Positions 52,032 to 60,878 of a stretch of DNA of 64,000 nucleotides are shown piece by piece; within the stretch, counting starts at the first letter, position 1, and the number at the start of each line of letters is the position of its first letter. The position numbers and the translations under genes are program-made. Under the pieces are notes generated by a model that ran no database searches, was not told where the DNA came from, and worked only from the letters and a program-made list of their open reading frames with translations. Location of the stretch: NCBI RefSeq assembly GCF_041447285.1, contig NZ_JBGMEB010000023.1, positions 16,011 through 80,010 of the forward strand. The letters are read 5' to 3'. Source of the stretch: Methanomethylovorans sp041447285 (lineage in GTDB: Archaea > Halobacteriota > Methanosarcinia > Methanosarcinales > Methanosarcinaceae).

Positions 52032-53333
52032 TCAAAGAGCATTGCGTCTGTCGATGACCTTCTTTGACTTGCCTTCTGAACGGGGTATGGAGCCTTTCTC
52101 TGCCAGTTCTACATTAGTACGTATGTTAAGAACGCTTTGAAGCTCATTTTCCACGTGTTTTTGCAATTCAGCCAAATCCCGCAACTCGCCTGTGAAAGCA
52201 TTTTCCGTTATTTCCACTTTCACTGTGATCTCATCCAGCATCTTTTTGTTCCTATCAAGGATAACCTGGAAATGTTCGGTGATCTCCGGGATATTCACTA
52301 TAACATCTTCTATTTGTGACGGGAATACATTGATTCCCCTTACTATGAGCATGTCATCAGCTCTGCCTAATAATCTTGAAATACGTACAGTAGTGCGCCC
52401 ACAGGAACACTCGCTTTCCAGTAACCTTGTGATGTCACCTGTCCTGTATCTGATAATCGGGAGCGCTTCCTTAGTAAGTGATGTCAGCACCAGCTCGCCT
52501 TTTTCCCCTTCAGCGACCTGTTCTCCATCCTGGTCAAGTACTTCTACAAAGAAATGGTCACTCCATAAATGCAATCCATCTTGTTCTTCACACTCAAATG
52601 CCACACCCGGACCCATTAGCTCGGAGAGACCATAGGAGTCATACGCTTTGATATTAAGTATGTTCTCAAGTTGTTTTCTTGTGTTCGATGACCAGGGCTC
52701 CGCACCGAAACATCCTACGCGTAGAGATAATTTATCAACTATGTCCATCTCTCTGGCAGTCTCGGCAAGGTAAAGGGCATAAGATGGAGTGCAATGAAGA
52801 GCAGTTACTCCGAAATCCATCATCATTTCAAGCTGGCGTGCAGTGCTGCCCGTACCACTGGGAACTGTCATAGCGCCGATCTTCTCTATTCCATAGTGGT
52901 ATCCAAGTCCCCCGGTGAAAAGACCATAGTTTACTGCATTCTGAAATACGTCATTCTTGCCAAGGCCCACCATGGTCAGATTGCGTGCCATGAGATCAGA
53001 CCAGTTTTCCAGATCGTTTTTGGTGTATCCTACAACAGTTGGTTTCCCGCTTGTACCGGATGAAGCATGGATACGCACGATCTCGCTTTTAGGAACCGCA
53101 AAAAGGCCAAATGGATAGTTGTCCCGCAAGTCAGTCTTACGGGTAAAAGGCAGACGTCTCACGTCATCCAAAGTTTTAATATCATTTGGAGTTATGCCAG
53201 CTTCTTTGAATTTATGTGCATAAAAAGGAACATTGTTATAAGCTGCAGCCACTGTCTTTTTTAATCTAGTGAGCTGTAATTCCTTGAGTTCTTCATGACC
53301 CATGGTCTCATATTTTGGCTGCCAGTATTTCAT
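52032..53333 (-). CDS. paaK: Phenylacetate-CoA ligase (adenylate-forming enzyme)
   Basis: 433 residues from ATG 53333 (AGGAG upstream). AMP-binding P-loop SSGTSGKPT near residue 92, YGLSELMGPG, and the C-terminal hinge with GRADDMLIVRGINVFPSQIE. It activates aryl acids to CoA thioesters through an acyl-adenylate. In methanogens such ligases work with indolepyruvate ferredoxin oxidoreductase to make aromatic amino acids from aryl acids (established role of the pathway). Divergent from the peptidase gene; the shared spacer has repeated TATGTAC sites. Confidence 0.9.
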   Translation of the reverse strand: MKYWQPKYETMGHEELKELQLTRLKKTVAAAYNNVPFYAHKFKEAGITPNDIKTLDDVRRLPFTRKTDLRDNYPFGLFAVPKSEIVRIHASSGTSGKPTVVGYTKNDLENWSDLMARNLTMVGLGKNDVFQNAVNYGLFTGGLGYHYGIEKIGAMTVPSGTGSTARQLEMMMDFGVTALHCTPSYALYLAETAREMDIVDKLSLRVGCFGAEPWSSNTRKQLENILNIKAYDSYGLSELMGPGVAFECEEQDGLHLWSDHFFVEVLDQDGEQVAEGEKGELVLTSLTKEALPIIRYRTGDITRLLESECSCGRTTVRISRLLGRADDMLIVRGINVFPSQIEDVIVNIPEITEHFQVILDRNKKMLDEITVKVEITENAFTGELRDLAELQKHVENELQSVLNIRTNVELAEKGSIPRSEGKSKKVIDRRNAL

Positions 53334-53473
53334 GTATCTATCTCCTAAATGTGCATTCCTCATAGGTTTTCAGACTTATATTATTTGCTATAATTCTCGA
53401 TTGATGTGATCAGAAAAATAATGTGCAGTAGAAGTACTTATGATATAAAATCTTCCTCGTTTTAGTTTTCCAA

Positions 53474-53552
53474 CTATGTACATAGCGTTTCAAAGTATGT
53501 ACAAAGTTTCGTTTTTTATGCCATAATACTTACATGTTTGTGCACGTACATA
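53474..53552. promoter_or_regulatory. Repeated TATGTAC sites in a divergent promoter
   Basis: CTATGTACATAG (53474-53485) is a perfect 12-base palindrome; TATGTAC recurs at 53496-53502, 21 bases (two helical turns) on, and as GTACATA at 53546-53552 overlapping the TATA-like ATAATATAATA before the peptidase ATG. The arrangement is that of a repressor with multiple sites. Confidence 0.5.
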
Positions 53553-53573
53553 ATATAATAAAAACGGGATAAT

Positions 53574-54866
53574 ATGCACTTGCACGAAAAACGGTTAGTT
53601 AGGTCTATCTTTCTATTTTTGATAGTATTGTCCATAGTATATGTCTATCCAGTTTCCTGTGGCTGGGACCAGACGAATACTGATATCAATGTTACATATG
53701 AGGTTTCACCTGATGGAACTAATATACATGTGCTAAGGCAGATCACATTTGAAAACGGCGATGAAAACACCCGTTTCTGGAGAGGTTACTATTCAGATTT
53801 TAATTATTTCTTACCTTTAAACGCCAAAAATATCTGTGCATATGATCAACAAAGTGGTGAAGCTCTTAAATGGTCTCTAAATCCTGAAGGGTATTATACT
53901 TTCAACCTTGGTAAAAGAGTATGGTATGGTCAATCTGATGTGTTTTCTATAGAATACGATCTTCCACGTAATAGCAACACCGCAGTATTTGACATAATTG
54001 AATCCGGTAACAGGACACAGGTCGTATTAAGAACTCCTCAATACTATGAAACAGATATTGAAAGAAAAGATTATCATATTCTTGAGCAAGGAGAGTTCGT
54101 TGAATTTGTTTTTCCAAAAGGTGTTACATGGAAAAGTCCATGCCAAGTAACTTGTGTGAATCATACGGATATGCAGGAGATAAAGGGCACTGTACAGCTT
54201 AGTGAAAGAAAAGTAGGAATAACCGTTAGGTATTGGGAAGGAGAAGATGCATGGGGTATGCATACTCTTAATACGACTATACAAAGTCTCATCTTGCTTG
54301 AGAACGTCACTGGATTTCCATATATGCCTAGGTACAATATTTCCATCACACAGGCTAGTGTGGAAGATACTCAGGGTTATGGTGGCTTTAACCAGGGAAG
54401 CAAAGGTATATATCTCCTTCATACTTCCAGCGATGCCATACTGATACACGAACTTTCCCATTATTGGACGCGGGAGTGTCATTACTCGCACATATGGATG
54501 GATGAGGGTCACGCTGATTTGTATACATACCTTGTGTTGGAAAAGACAAAACCAGATATTGCCGAAAAAAGGAAAGACAAAACTTTACAAACATACCAAA
54601 AACTGGAAAGAAAATACGATCTAAATCTTTCAGAATGGGATATTGACGATAACTTCAATGAAGATAATGGGGAATTCATCCAGTTCGGTTACAGTAAAGC
54701 ATTTACTACAATTTATACAGTTTACGAAGACATAGGTCCTGAGGCAATGCAGGATGGCTGGAAATGTCTAAGCGAAAGTGGGTGTAATGTCGATGAAGAA
54801 ACCTTCATTAATTCTATGGAGGAATCATCAGACAAGGATATTGAGTATATTGAAGAATTTTTATAA
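53574..54866 (+). CDS. Secreted gluzincin-type metallopeptidase (M1-like)
   Basis: 430 residues. N-terminal signal peptide (IFLFLIVLSIVYVYPVSCG), a beta-rich domain (about 30-260), then the zinc motif HELSH at 292-296 and a WMDEGHADLY helix with likely third ligand E311. M1 aminopeptidases have HExxH-x18-E; here the Glu comes after 14 residues, a shorter loop. Otherwise the WxxEGxA pattern matches M1. Probably an exported protease acting on surface proteins. The message seems leaderless, as the TATA-like run lies about 25 bases before the ATG. Confidence 0.75.
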   Translation: MHLHEKRLVRSIFLFLIVLSIVYVYPVSCGWDQTNTDINVTYEVSPDGTNIHVLRQITFENGDENTRFWRGYYSDFNYFLPLNAKNICAYDQQSGEALKWSLNPEGYYTFNLGKRVWYGQSDVFSIEYDLPRNSNTAVFDIIESGNRTQVVLRTPQYYETDIERKDYHILEQGEFVEFVFPKGVTWKSPCQVTCVNHTDMQEIKGTVQLSERKVGITVRYWEGEDAWGMHTLNTTIQSLILLENVTGFPYMPRYNISITQASVEDTQGYGGFNQGSKGIYLLHTSSDAILIHELSHYWTRECHYSHIWMDEGHADLYTYLVLEKTKPDIAEKRKDKTLQTYQKLERKYDLNLSEWDIDDNFNEDNGEFIQFGYSKAFTTIYTVYEDIGPEAMQDGWKCLSESGCNVDEETFINSMEESSDKDIEYIEEFL

Positions 54867-55000
54867 GATCTTGAGGTATTAGGATTGGGTCTGGTATCGG
54901 TATTTATCTCAAGAGTACAATTTTTTATTTACTCCTTTTTAGACATTTCACTGCTTAAGGTAATATCCCATTAATTCATCTTATATGTTAGGGAATGATC

Positions 55001-55471
55001 ATGGATTTCAGTATGGACAAAGGGGACAGTAATCTGCTGATAACAGAAAGAGAAAGAAATCAGCTTCTTGCAGAATTGCACGCTCGCTTATTTTGGGTGG
55101 GGGAGAGGATACCCTCTTTTGTTGAGGTAAATGGCAAGAAATGCAAACTACATGATCTGGTATGGGACCTTATTAATAAAGAATCAATATCTGATGATGA
55201 AAAAAACCAGATTGAAAGATACATTGCCGTGCTTAAAGAAAAAGAGAGGGTGGATGAACTTGCGCTTCAAACTAAGGAAATGACTCGTGAAGAGGCAAAA
55301 AAACTGTTTGATGAAACTGCAGGGTTGTTGCGTGCAATAATGGATCTCAGAGAAATAGAAGATGGAATCTCTAAAGATCATGAAAAACAATTTCATGAGA
55401 TATTTTCGACCCAGCGGACCGAAGAGATACGTAAATGGCTGGATTTTTTAAAGGATGTCGGAAAACTTTGA
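55001..55471 (+). CDS. Conserved hypothetical protein (DUF5788-like)
   Basis: 156 residues, soluble and charged. ARLFWVGERIPSFVEVNGKKCKLHDLVWDLI near the start and a helical region with EEAKKLFDETAGLLRAIMDLREIEDG fit, as I recall, the DUF5788 family of archaea. No catalytic motif. ATG 55001 has GGGA at suitable spacing; an in-frame ATG at 54995 is two codons upstream. Function unknown; convergent with the DUF3795 gene. Confidence 0.6.
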   Translation: MDFSMDKGDSNLLITERERNQLLAELHARLFWVGERIPSFVEVNGKKCKLHDLVWDLINKESISDDEKNQIERYIAVLKEKERVDELALQTKEMTREEAKKLFDETAGLLRAIMDLREIEDGISKDHEKQFHEIFSTQRTEEIRKWLDFLKDVGKL

Positions 55472-55495
55472 TTTAATCAAATTTTCTGTCTATTC

Positions 55496-55735
55496 TCAGA
55501 ATCCTTTTCCAGAAATATATTCACAGTATCCATAACTGATAGGTCCTGATCTTGTTAACTCGCATGGAAACTCATCACATTCAAAACACAATCTGATACC
55601 TTTTTCAAAAGCACAGCTTGCAATTTTACAGAATTCATTTTTTCTGGGAATACACCCTGTCTCTCCATTGGGACATTGTCCTTTTGTCATCTGAGGGCAC
55701 TTCTCGCAGGCGATACCGCATACTCCTATTCTCAT
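55496..55735 (-). CDS. Cys-rich DUF3795-like protein
   Basis: 79 residues with ten Cys: CGIACEKCP, GQCP, GCIP, FCKIASC, LCFECDEFPCEL and YCE. This is the pattern of DUF3795 proteins, which probably bind zinc or an Fe-S cluster. The CxxCxxxPC motif (FECDEFPC) is typical. Function unknown; single gene. Confidence 0.8.
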   Translation of the reverse strand: MRIGVCGIACEKCPQMTKGQCPNGETGCIPRKNEFCKIASCAFEKGIRLCFECDEFPCELTRSGPISYGYCEYISGKGF

Positions 55736-55949
55736 ATGAAAGTTCTCGCCTATAATCGTTGGATTATCAATTCATTTAATACTTATTAATATGCACATCC
55801 TATCAAAGTATTAATCAATTTCTTAAACGTGTGATGTGTTGCTGTAATACAAGGATTTCTCAAAAGGCGTAGAGGATAAGTATTATGAAACTATCTTTGA
55901 CCATATTACCGATTATGAACTTGTAACTTAGAAATGGAGAGCTGCAGAA

Positions 55950-56768
55950 ATGAGAAAGATCATAGCTACTGGCAAAGGGGGAGCTGGCAAGACAACCATT
56001 GTCGCCACTTTATCCCGTCTTCTTGCAATGCAAGGTTTTCGTGTCCTTGTTATAGATACTGACCCTAGTATGAATCTGGCCATGTCATTGGGTGTTCCTT
56101 TTTCAATGATCCGGACTCTTGCTGAAGATAAGCAAGAGATCAAAGAACAGCTTTATGATGAGGAATATGACACTGATGAATATGATGAAAATGAAACAGG
56201 ACACCAACACGACTGGAACATAGATATCGATGCATTTCTGCAAAAGTATGAAGTTACTGCAAAGGATGATGTAAAAGTTGTTGTTATGGGCACCATTTCA
56301 CAGGGTGGCGGCGGATGCATCTGTTCATATATTTCCCTTGTAAAACGTCTTATTGATTATCTTGCTTTGTGGTCGGACCAGTACGATATTGTGATAGTGG
56401 ACTCGCAAGCAGGGTCAGAGATATTAGGCAGAGGATTAGCAGTGAACTATGACCATAATCTTGTGATCACGGAATCGTTCCCCAAGTCTATGGAAGTGGC
56501 ACGGCACGTACTGAAACTTGCAAATGACCTGAATATCAGAAATCAGCTTGTCGTGGTAAATAAAGTGCGGGATACAAAAGAGCTTGACATTGTAGCTGGT
56601 GAGATATGTCTTAATGGAGAGGGGATATATCCTGTAAGTTATGACGAAAGGGTTATAGAGGCAGACAGGATGGGTAGCCTGATAATTGATATGTCACCTG
56701 ATTCTGTGGTTCTTGCAGATATAAAGGACATAATGAATGTTGTCACTGAAGGATTTGTAAAAGTATAA
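55950..56768 (+). CDS. CooC-like nickel-insertion ATPase (MinD/ParA family)
   Basis: 272 residues. Deviant Walker A KGGAGKTT at residues 8-15, VIDTDPSMN, an acidic insertion rich in Glu, Asp and Tyr (about 70-85), then GGGGCICS with Cys123 and Cys125 forming the CxC metal site, and VVDSQAG as Walker A' Asp. CooC delivers nickel to CO dehydrogenase; Methanosarcinales have CODH/acetyl-CoA synthase. No CODH gene is in this window. GGAGA precedes the ATG. Confidence 0.85.
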   Translation: MRKIIATGKGGAGKTTIVATLSRLLAMQGFRVLVIDTDPSMNLAMSLGVPFSMIRTLAEDKQEIKEQLYDEEYDTDEYDENETGHQHDWNIDIDAFLQKYEVTAKDDVKVVVMGTISQGGGGCICSYISLVKRLIDYLALWSDQYDIVIVDSQAGSEILGRGLAVNYDHNLVITESFPKSMEVARHVLKLANDLNIRNQLVVVNKVRDTKELDIVAGEICLNGEGIYPVSYDERVIEADRMGSLIIDMSPDSVVLADIKDIMNVVTEGFVKV

Positions 56769-56854
56769 GTTGAGGTTTAGTAGATTATTAGCAATTATGC
56801 AGGTGACAAACTTATTTGTTACATGCACCTGCATAGTTATGTTTCTGCTATTTT

Positions 56855-57145
56855 TTATGGACTCTTGTGGGAAGTATGAATGCGGTGTAACGCATTGCAT
56901 GCGTTTTTATCATGTGCTTCCCCTGGTTTTTCAAGGTGGCCACATCCGCAGCTTCGTCCAAGAAAAGTACCTACTCGATGCTTTAGCTGATGTCGATCAT
57001 CTTCTGACATGTTTTTTAGCATGTCTTTATGTTCTGTTTCAATATGGTTCCACATGGACATTTCAACTTCGTCTAAGTCATATCCATGAGCCATGAAATT
57101 ACAGTCAATACCAACATCACTGCATTTTACAATTCTCATTTTCAT
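56855..57145 (-). CDS. DUF1059 small metal-binding-like protein
   Basis: 96 residues from ATG 57145. Begins MKMRIVKCSDVGIDCNFMAHGYDLDEVEMSMWNHI, the DUF1059 signature (KC.D.G.DC.F.A.G), followed by HIETEHKDMLKN and a Cys/His-rich tail CGCGHLEKPGEAHDKNAC. Probably binds a metal. Upstream, a TATA-like CTTTATATCC (57191-57200) is preceded by the tandem repeat at 57205-57230. Function unknown. Confidence 0.72.
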   Translation of the reverse strand: MKMRIVKCSDVGIDCNFMAHGYDLDEVEMSMWNHIETEHKDMLKNMSEDDRHQLKHRVGTFLGRSCGCGHLEKPGEAHDKNACNALHRIHTSHKSP

Positions 57146-57204
57146 ATGAAGTACCCCATCATACCTGGTTAAAATGTAATTAAGGTGATTGGATATAAAG
57201 CAGT

Positions 57205-57230
57205 CATAAAGAACTAGCATAAAGAACTAG
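57205..57230. repeat. Tandem 13-base repeat upstream of a TATA box
   Basis: CATAAAGAACTAG occurs twice head-to-tail (57205-57217, 57218-57230), right upstream (for the leftward DUF1059 gene) of TATA-like CTTTATATCC, and is followed by ATAATCGCTAT (57232-57242), the motif found around the integrase gene. Candidate activator site. Confidence 0.5.
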
Positions 57231-57383
57231 CATAATCGCTATATTCAAGAATTCACTGAATTTTTTCGGCAATGGTTCTATAACATTCATGAGTAGGCAG
57301 CAGTTTTTTAAAAGCCCTTTTTTTATATCTGGTTCTATTCGCAAGTAAGCAGAACTGAAGTCCACATTTAAAACATTGCGGAA

Positions 57384-57394
57384 ACTTTATATAC
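57384..57394 (+). promoter_or_regulatory. TATA box of gar1
   Basis: ACTTTATATAC lies about 55 bases before the gar1 start region. The predicted transcript begins around 57414. Confidence 0.45.
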
Positions 57395-57449
57395 AATGTC
57401 GTTGCATTCTATCAACTGAGAGAAAAGACATATATAGATAATGAGGGAT

Positions 57450-57701
57450 ATGAAAAGACTTGGAACAGTGCTTCAAGCTTTAGGAAATGATGTTCTGATT
57501 GTTCGAGGGGATGAGCAGGCATCTAAAAGTGAGAAGCCGCGTATTAATTCTTCTGTTATGGATAAAACTGTCAAGAGGATCGGTAAAGTTACTAACTATT
57601 TCGGTCCAGTAGCTAATCCATACTATACTGTAAAGCTTGACAGGAGAGGCAATACTATAGAAGCTCGGCACTACTTAAATGAGCGCCTATACGTTCAATG
57701 A
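57450..57701 (+). CDS. gar1: H/ACA RNA-protein complex component Gar1
   Basis: 83 residues (86 from ATG 57441). MKRLGTVLQALGNDVLIVRG and DKTVKRIGKVTNYFGPVANPYYTVKL with GPV.NPY are the Gar1 core fold motifs. With Cbf5, Nop10 and L7Ae it forms the H/ACA particle that makes pseudouridine in rRNA. ATG 57450 matches the family start; ATG 57441 is also open. Placed just before tfb, as in related archaea, but tfb has its own TATA-like box. Confidence 0.93.
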   Translation: MKRLGTVLQALGNDVLIVRGDEQASKSEKPRINSSVMDKTVKRIGKVTNYFGPVANPYYTVKLDRRGNTIEARHYLNERLYVQ

Positions 57702-57791
57702 TTGAAAAGTATAAAAATCTTATGCCGGGTTTTAAAAGTAGTCCAATGATTGTATTTCACGTTCGTCTGCAGTATCTTCAAGGTGAGTAAA

Positions 57792-58805
57792 ATGGTCGAA
57801 GTTGAAAGGGTACGGTATTCAGACACTTCCGAAAGGGAAAAAATACGTGCCATGATCAAAGCACGTAAAGAGAAGGAACAGAATGCAGAAGTTGAACCTA
57901 CAAAGGCACAATGTCCTGAATGTGGCAGCCGTAATCTCGTGCAGGATTATGAAAGAGCTGAGCTTGTGTGTTCTGAATGTGGTCTTGTAGTGGATGCAGA
58001 ATTCGTGGACGAAGGGCCAGAGTGGCGTGCTTTCGATCACGACCAGAGAATGAAGCGTTCTCGTGTGGGCGCACCCATGACATATACTATACATGACAAA
58101 GGTCTTTCCACGATGATCGATTGGAGAAACCGTGATTCATATGGTAAATCTATTTCATCCAAGAACAGGGCCCAGCTCTACAGGTTAAGAAAATGGCAGC
58201 GTAGAATACGTGTAAGCAATGCTACTGAGAGAAACCTGGCTTTTGCATTATCAGAACTTGACAGAATGGCATCAGCTCTCGGTCTTCCCAGAACGGTGCG
58301 TGAGACAGCTGCTGTTGTTTATAGGAAGGCAGTTGATAAGAATCTGATTCGTGGAAGAAGTATTGAAGGTGTTGCCGCTGCAGCTCTCTATGCTGCATGC
58401 CGCCAGTGCAGCGTGCCAAGGACTCTGGATGAGATCGGAGAGGTTTCGAGGGTAAGCAGAAAAGAAATAGGCAGAACATACAGGTTCATTTCCAGGGAAC
58501 TGTCCCTTAAACTCATGCCTACCTCACCCATTGATTATGTACCAAGGTTCTGCTCAGGCCTTAACCTTAAAGGTGAGGTACAGTCCAAAGGTGTGGAAAT
58601 CCTGCGCCAGGCTTCCGAGAAAGAACTTACCAGCGGTCGCGGGCCTACCGGAGTCGCAGCAGCTGCCATCTATATCGCATCTATTCTCTGCGGTGAAAGA
58701 AGAACGCAGAGAGAAGTTGCAGATGTGGCAGGTGTAACCGAAGTTACTATCCGTAACAGGTATAAGGAACTGGCCGAAGAACTGGATATAGAGATCATTC
58801 TTTAA
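57792..58805 (+). CDS. tfb: Transcription initiation factor TFB
   Basis: 337 residues from ATG 57792 with AAGGTGAG upstream. N-terminal zinc ribbon CPECG...CSECG (about 41-62), B-finger/linker (AEFVDEGPEWRAFD, RMKRSRVGAPMTY), and two cyclin-fold repeats (about 145-235 and 240-335). It bridges TBP-TATA DNA and RNA polymerase. A TATA-like AAGTATAAAAATC (about 57707-57719) lies in the gar1-tfb gap, so it can be transcribed alone. Other TFB genes may exist elsewhere in the genome. Confidence 0.97.
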   Translation: MVEVERVRYSDTSEREKIRAMIKARKEKEQNAEVEPTKAQCPECGSRNLVQDYERAELVCSECGLVVDAEFVDEGPEWRAFDHDQRMKRSRVGAPMTYTIHDKGLSTMIDWRNRDSYGKSISSKNRAQLYRLRKWQRRIRVSNATERNLAFALSELDRMASALGLPRTVRETAAVVYRKAVDKNLIRGRSIEGVAAAALYAACRQCSVPRTLDEIGEVSRVSRKEIGRTYRFISRELSLKLMPTSPIDYVPRFCSGLNLKGEVQSKGVEILRQASEKELTSGRGPTGVAAAAIYIASILCGERRTQREVADVAGVTEVTIRNRYKELAEELDIEIIL

Positions 58806-58821
58806 GGCCACACTGTCCGAG

Positions 58822-58850
58822 GAAAGGTTTTTACCTTTCTTTCTCTTTTG
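58822..58850 (+). terminator. Hairpin and T-rich tract after tfb
   Basis: GAAAGGT-TTTT-ACCTTTC (58822-58839), a seven-base-pair stem, then TTTCTCTTTT. Likely end of the tfb transcript. Confidence 0.55.
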
Positions 58851-58878
58851 TGCTCACAGCACATAGGCAAAGTGGACG

Positions 58879-59502
58879 ATGATCGAACTTATAGAGATGC
58901 TTACCATTGGTTTTGCAGTTGGCTTATCGGGTGCGCTTGTACCCGGGCCGATGTTATTCGCTACTATAGACGGTTCTATGAAAAAAGGCTGGATCTGCGG
59001 ACCTAAGGTAGTTCTAGGCCACGCACTACTGGAACTAGTGCTATGCATCCTGATAGTTCTTGGAATCACCGCTCTCTTAGGTAAAAACGAAATTTCGGCT
59101 ATTTCAGTTCTCGGAGGTGCAGTCCTCATTCTTTTTGGGATATTTACCATAAAAGATGCTCGCAGGGGCGCGTTATCGATGGGAAATACAACAAATCTCA
59201 TCTCTGCAAACCCTGTGGTTGCAGGTTTTATAACTTCCGTATCCAATCCTTATTTCTGGATATGGTGGCTTGCAGCAGGCAGTGCGCTTGTGCTTAAAGG
59301 TCTGGAAACTAGCCTGCTGGCAGCTGCTCTATTTGTGTTTGGTCACTGGATGGCAGATCTTAGCTGGTTTAGCATTGTGTCTGCTGCTTTTAGTAAAGGT
59401 AAAGAACTTATGTCTTCTAAAATGTATGAAATAGTTCTGCTTTCGTGTGGTGTGTTTCTCATATTGTTCGGTTCATGGTTCGCTTTTGGGGTGCTTGCAT
59501 GA
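58879..59502 (+). CDS. LysE-family transporter
   Basis: 207 residues with about six transmembrane helices. The conserved N-terminal GFAVGLSGALVPGPMLFATI is the LysE/RhtB signature (PGP), and SVSNPYFWIWWLAAGSA matches the middle (NP.F..W) motif. Such proteins export amino acids or related metabolites. The substrate is not predictable. The stop codon overlaps the ATG of trm5 (ATGA at 59499-59502). Confidence 0.9.
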   Translation: MIELIEMLTIGFAVGLSGALVPGPMLFATIDGSMKKGWICGPKVVLGHALLELVLCILIVLGITALLGKNEISAISVLGGAVLILFGIFTIKDARRGALSMGNTTNLISANPVVAGFITSVSNPYFWIWWLAAGSALVLKGLETSLLAAALFVFGHWMADLSWFSIVSAAFSKGKELMSSKMYEIVLLSCGVFLILFGSWFAFGVLA

Positions 59503-60497
59503 AGCGACAGTGCATTCGAGTGAATAAGAAAAAAGGAGAGCAGGTCCGTAAGGTCCTGATGGAAATGGGAGTATTGGATACATCAATGCGTATAGGCTCA
59601 GATGAGCAATACATATACATTCCGCTTACCTCTGATGTGGATCTCGCTGAATTGTCTTTAGAGGATATACAGGTCACAGAACATGAGTTTAAGTTGCATG
59701 AAAAGCCAGCAACTCTAGAAAACATTCTGGGGCGCACCCCAAGCTATGAGATTATTGGCAACATAGCCCTTCTGGAATCTGATGAAACAGATCTGGAAAG
59801 AACTGCTGATGCATTGCTAAAGGTTCAGCCTCATATTCGAACCGTGCTGGCAGCACTTTCGCCTGTGGAGGGAGAATTCCGCACTCGCAGGTTCACTTTT
59901 GTAAAAGGCGAGAATACTACACAGACTGTGCATAAAGAATATGGCTGCAAGTATGTAATTGATATGGAAAAGGCATACTTTACTCCTCGTCTTGGAACGG
60001 AGCGCTCCAGAATCTTGGAACAGATAAAGGATGGTCAAACTGTCGTTGATATGTTCGCTGGCGTTGGTCCCTTCAGTATCCTTATCGGTAAGAACCGTAC
60101 TTCCTGCCGTGTGGTGGCCATTGATAAGAACCCCGAAGCTGTAAAATTTTTAAGACACAACATTGAGCTTAATGCTGTAACTAATGTGGAGGCAGTGGAA
60201 GGGGATGCCAAGGAAGAGGTACAGAGGTACATTGGAGTTGCAGACCACATTATAATGAACTTACCCCATACTGCTCAGGAATTCCTGGATACAGCTATGG
60301 TTGTTTCAAAGCCCGGAACTGTTATCCATTACTACGACATCACTCCCGAATCCGACCTGTACTCCACATCCTTAGCTCACATCGAATCTGCTGCTTCTAA
60401 AGCCGGTTTTGCTATCGAGCCCATTGCCACCCGTATCGTGCGCTCCTATTCCCCGCACCAATTCAATGTGTGCATCGAAGTAAGAATTACAGGCTGA
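59499..60497 (+). CDS. trm5: tRNA (guanine-37-N1)-methyltransferase Trm5
   Basis: 332 residues from ATG 59499, the stop/start overlap with the LysE gene. N-terminal substrate-recognition region, then the class I methyltransferase core: ERSRI, VVDMFAGVGPFSIL (SAM site), VVAIDKNPEAVKFLRHNIELN, and motif IV NLPHTAQEF (NLP in place of NPP). It methylates G37 of tRNAs with SAM, preventing frameshifts. The tRNA-Thr gene follows at 60540. Confidence 0.93.
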   Translation: MKRQCIRVNKKKGEQVRKVLMEMGVLDTSMRIGSDEQYIYIPLTSDVDLAELSLEDIQVTEHEFKLHEKPATLENILGRTPSYEIIGNIALLESDETDLERTADALLKVQPHIRTVLAALSPVEGEFRTRRFTFVKGENTTQTVHKEYGCKYVIDMEKAYFTPRLGTERSRILEQIKDGQTVVDMFAGVGPFSILIGKNRTSCRVVAIDKNPEAVKFLRHNIELNAVTNVEAVEGDAKEEVQRYIGVADHIIMNLPHTAQEFLDTAMVVSKPGTVIHYYDITPESDLYSTSLAHIESAASKAGFAIEPIATRIVRSYSPHQFNVCIEVRITG

Positions 60498-60539
60498 GCG
60501 AAATAATTAAATTCTTATGTAATCTTTAAAGAATCAATT

Positions 60540-60611
60540 GCCTCTGTGGCTTAGCGGTATAGCGGCTGATTCGTAATCAGCAGGTCGAGGGTTCAAATCC
60601 CTCCGGGGGCT
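60540..60611 (+). tRNA. tRNA-Thr (anticodon CGT)
   Basis: Acceptor strands GCCTCTG (60540-60546) and CGGGGGC (60604-60610) pair with two G-U pairs; the anticodon arm GCTGA-TTCGTAA-TCAGC gives anticodon CGT (Thr, codon ACG); the T-arm is GAGGG-TTCAAAT-CCCTC. Discriminator base is T73, common for archaeal tRNA-Thr; CCA is not encoded. The 3' end (60601-60611) is repeated at 62468-62478. Confidence 0.95.
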
Positions 60612-60701
60612 CTAATCTATGGCTATGATTTTATAGCTAAAAGCTTTTGCGGTCAAAACCATTAATCCCCTTTTGGAGTGGTAGCTAAAAAGGTGGTATT
60701 A

Positions 60702-60878
60702 ATGGCATTTAATGGTGCAAGATTTCTATGGGCTCTTGTAGGATATTTTTTATCCTTCGTGATGGCATTTGATGCACTTGGAACTGAGCAAGAGCCGTCG
60801 CTATACACATTATTTATCAATGGATCAATATTTGCCCTCATGCTTATGGCAGGTCATTATTTGGTTACACATAAGTAA
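60702..60878 (+). CDS. Small two-TM membrane protein (58 aa)
   Basis: From ATG 60702 with AGGTGG upstream (an in-frame GTG at 60678 is possible). Hydrophobic segments FLWALVGYFLSFVMAFDAL and NGSIFALMLMAGHYLV. No family recognised. It lies inside the putative integrated element, between the tRNA gene and the repeat region; it could be an element gene or a resident one. Confidence 0.55.
   Translation: MAFNGARFLWALVGYFLSFVMAFDALGTEQEPSLYTLFINGSIFALMLMAGHYLVTHK

Noticed and set aside
55884..55929. Tiny frame before the CooC-like gene
   Set aside because: Thirteen codons only, no ribosome site, ends before the GGAGA of the real gene; probably leader sequence.
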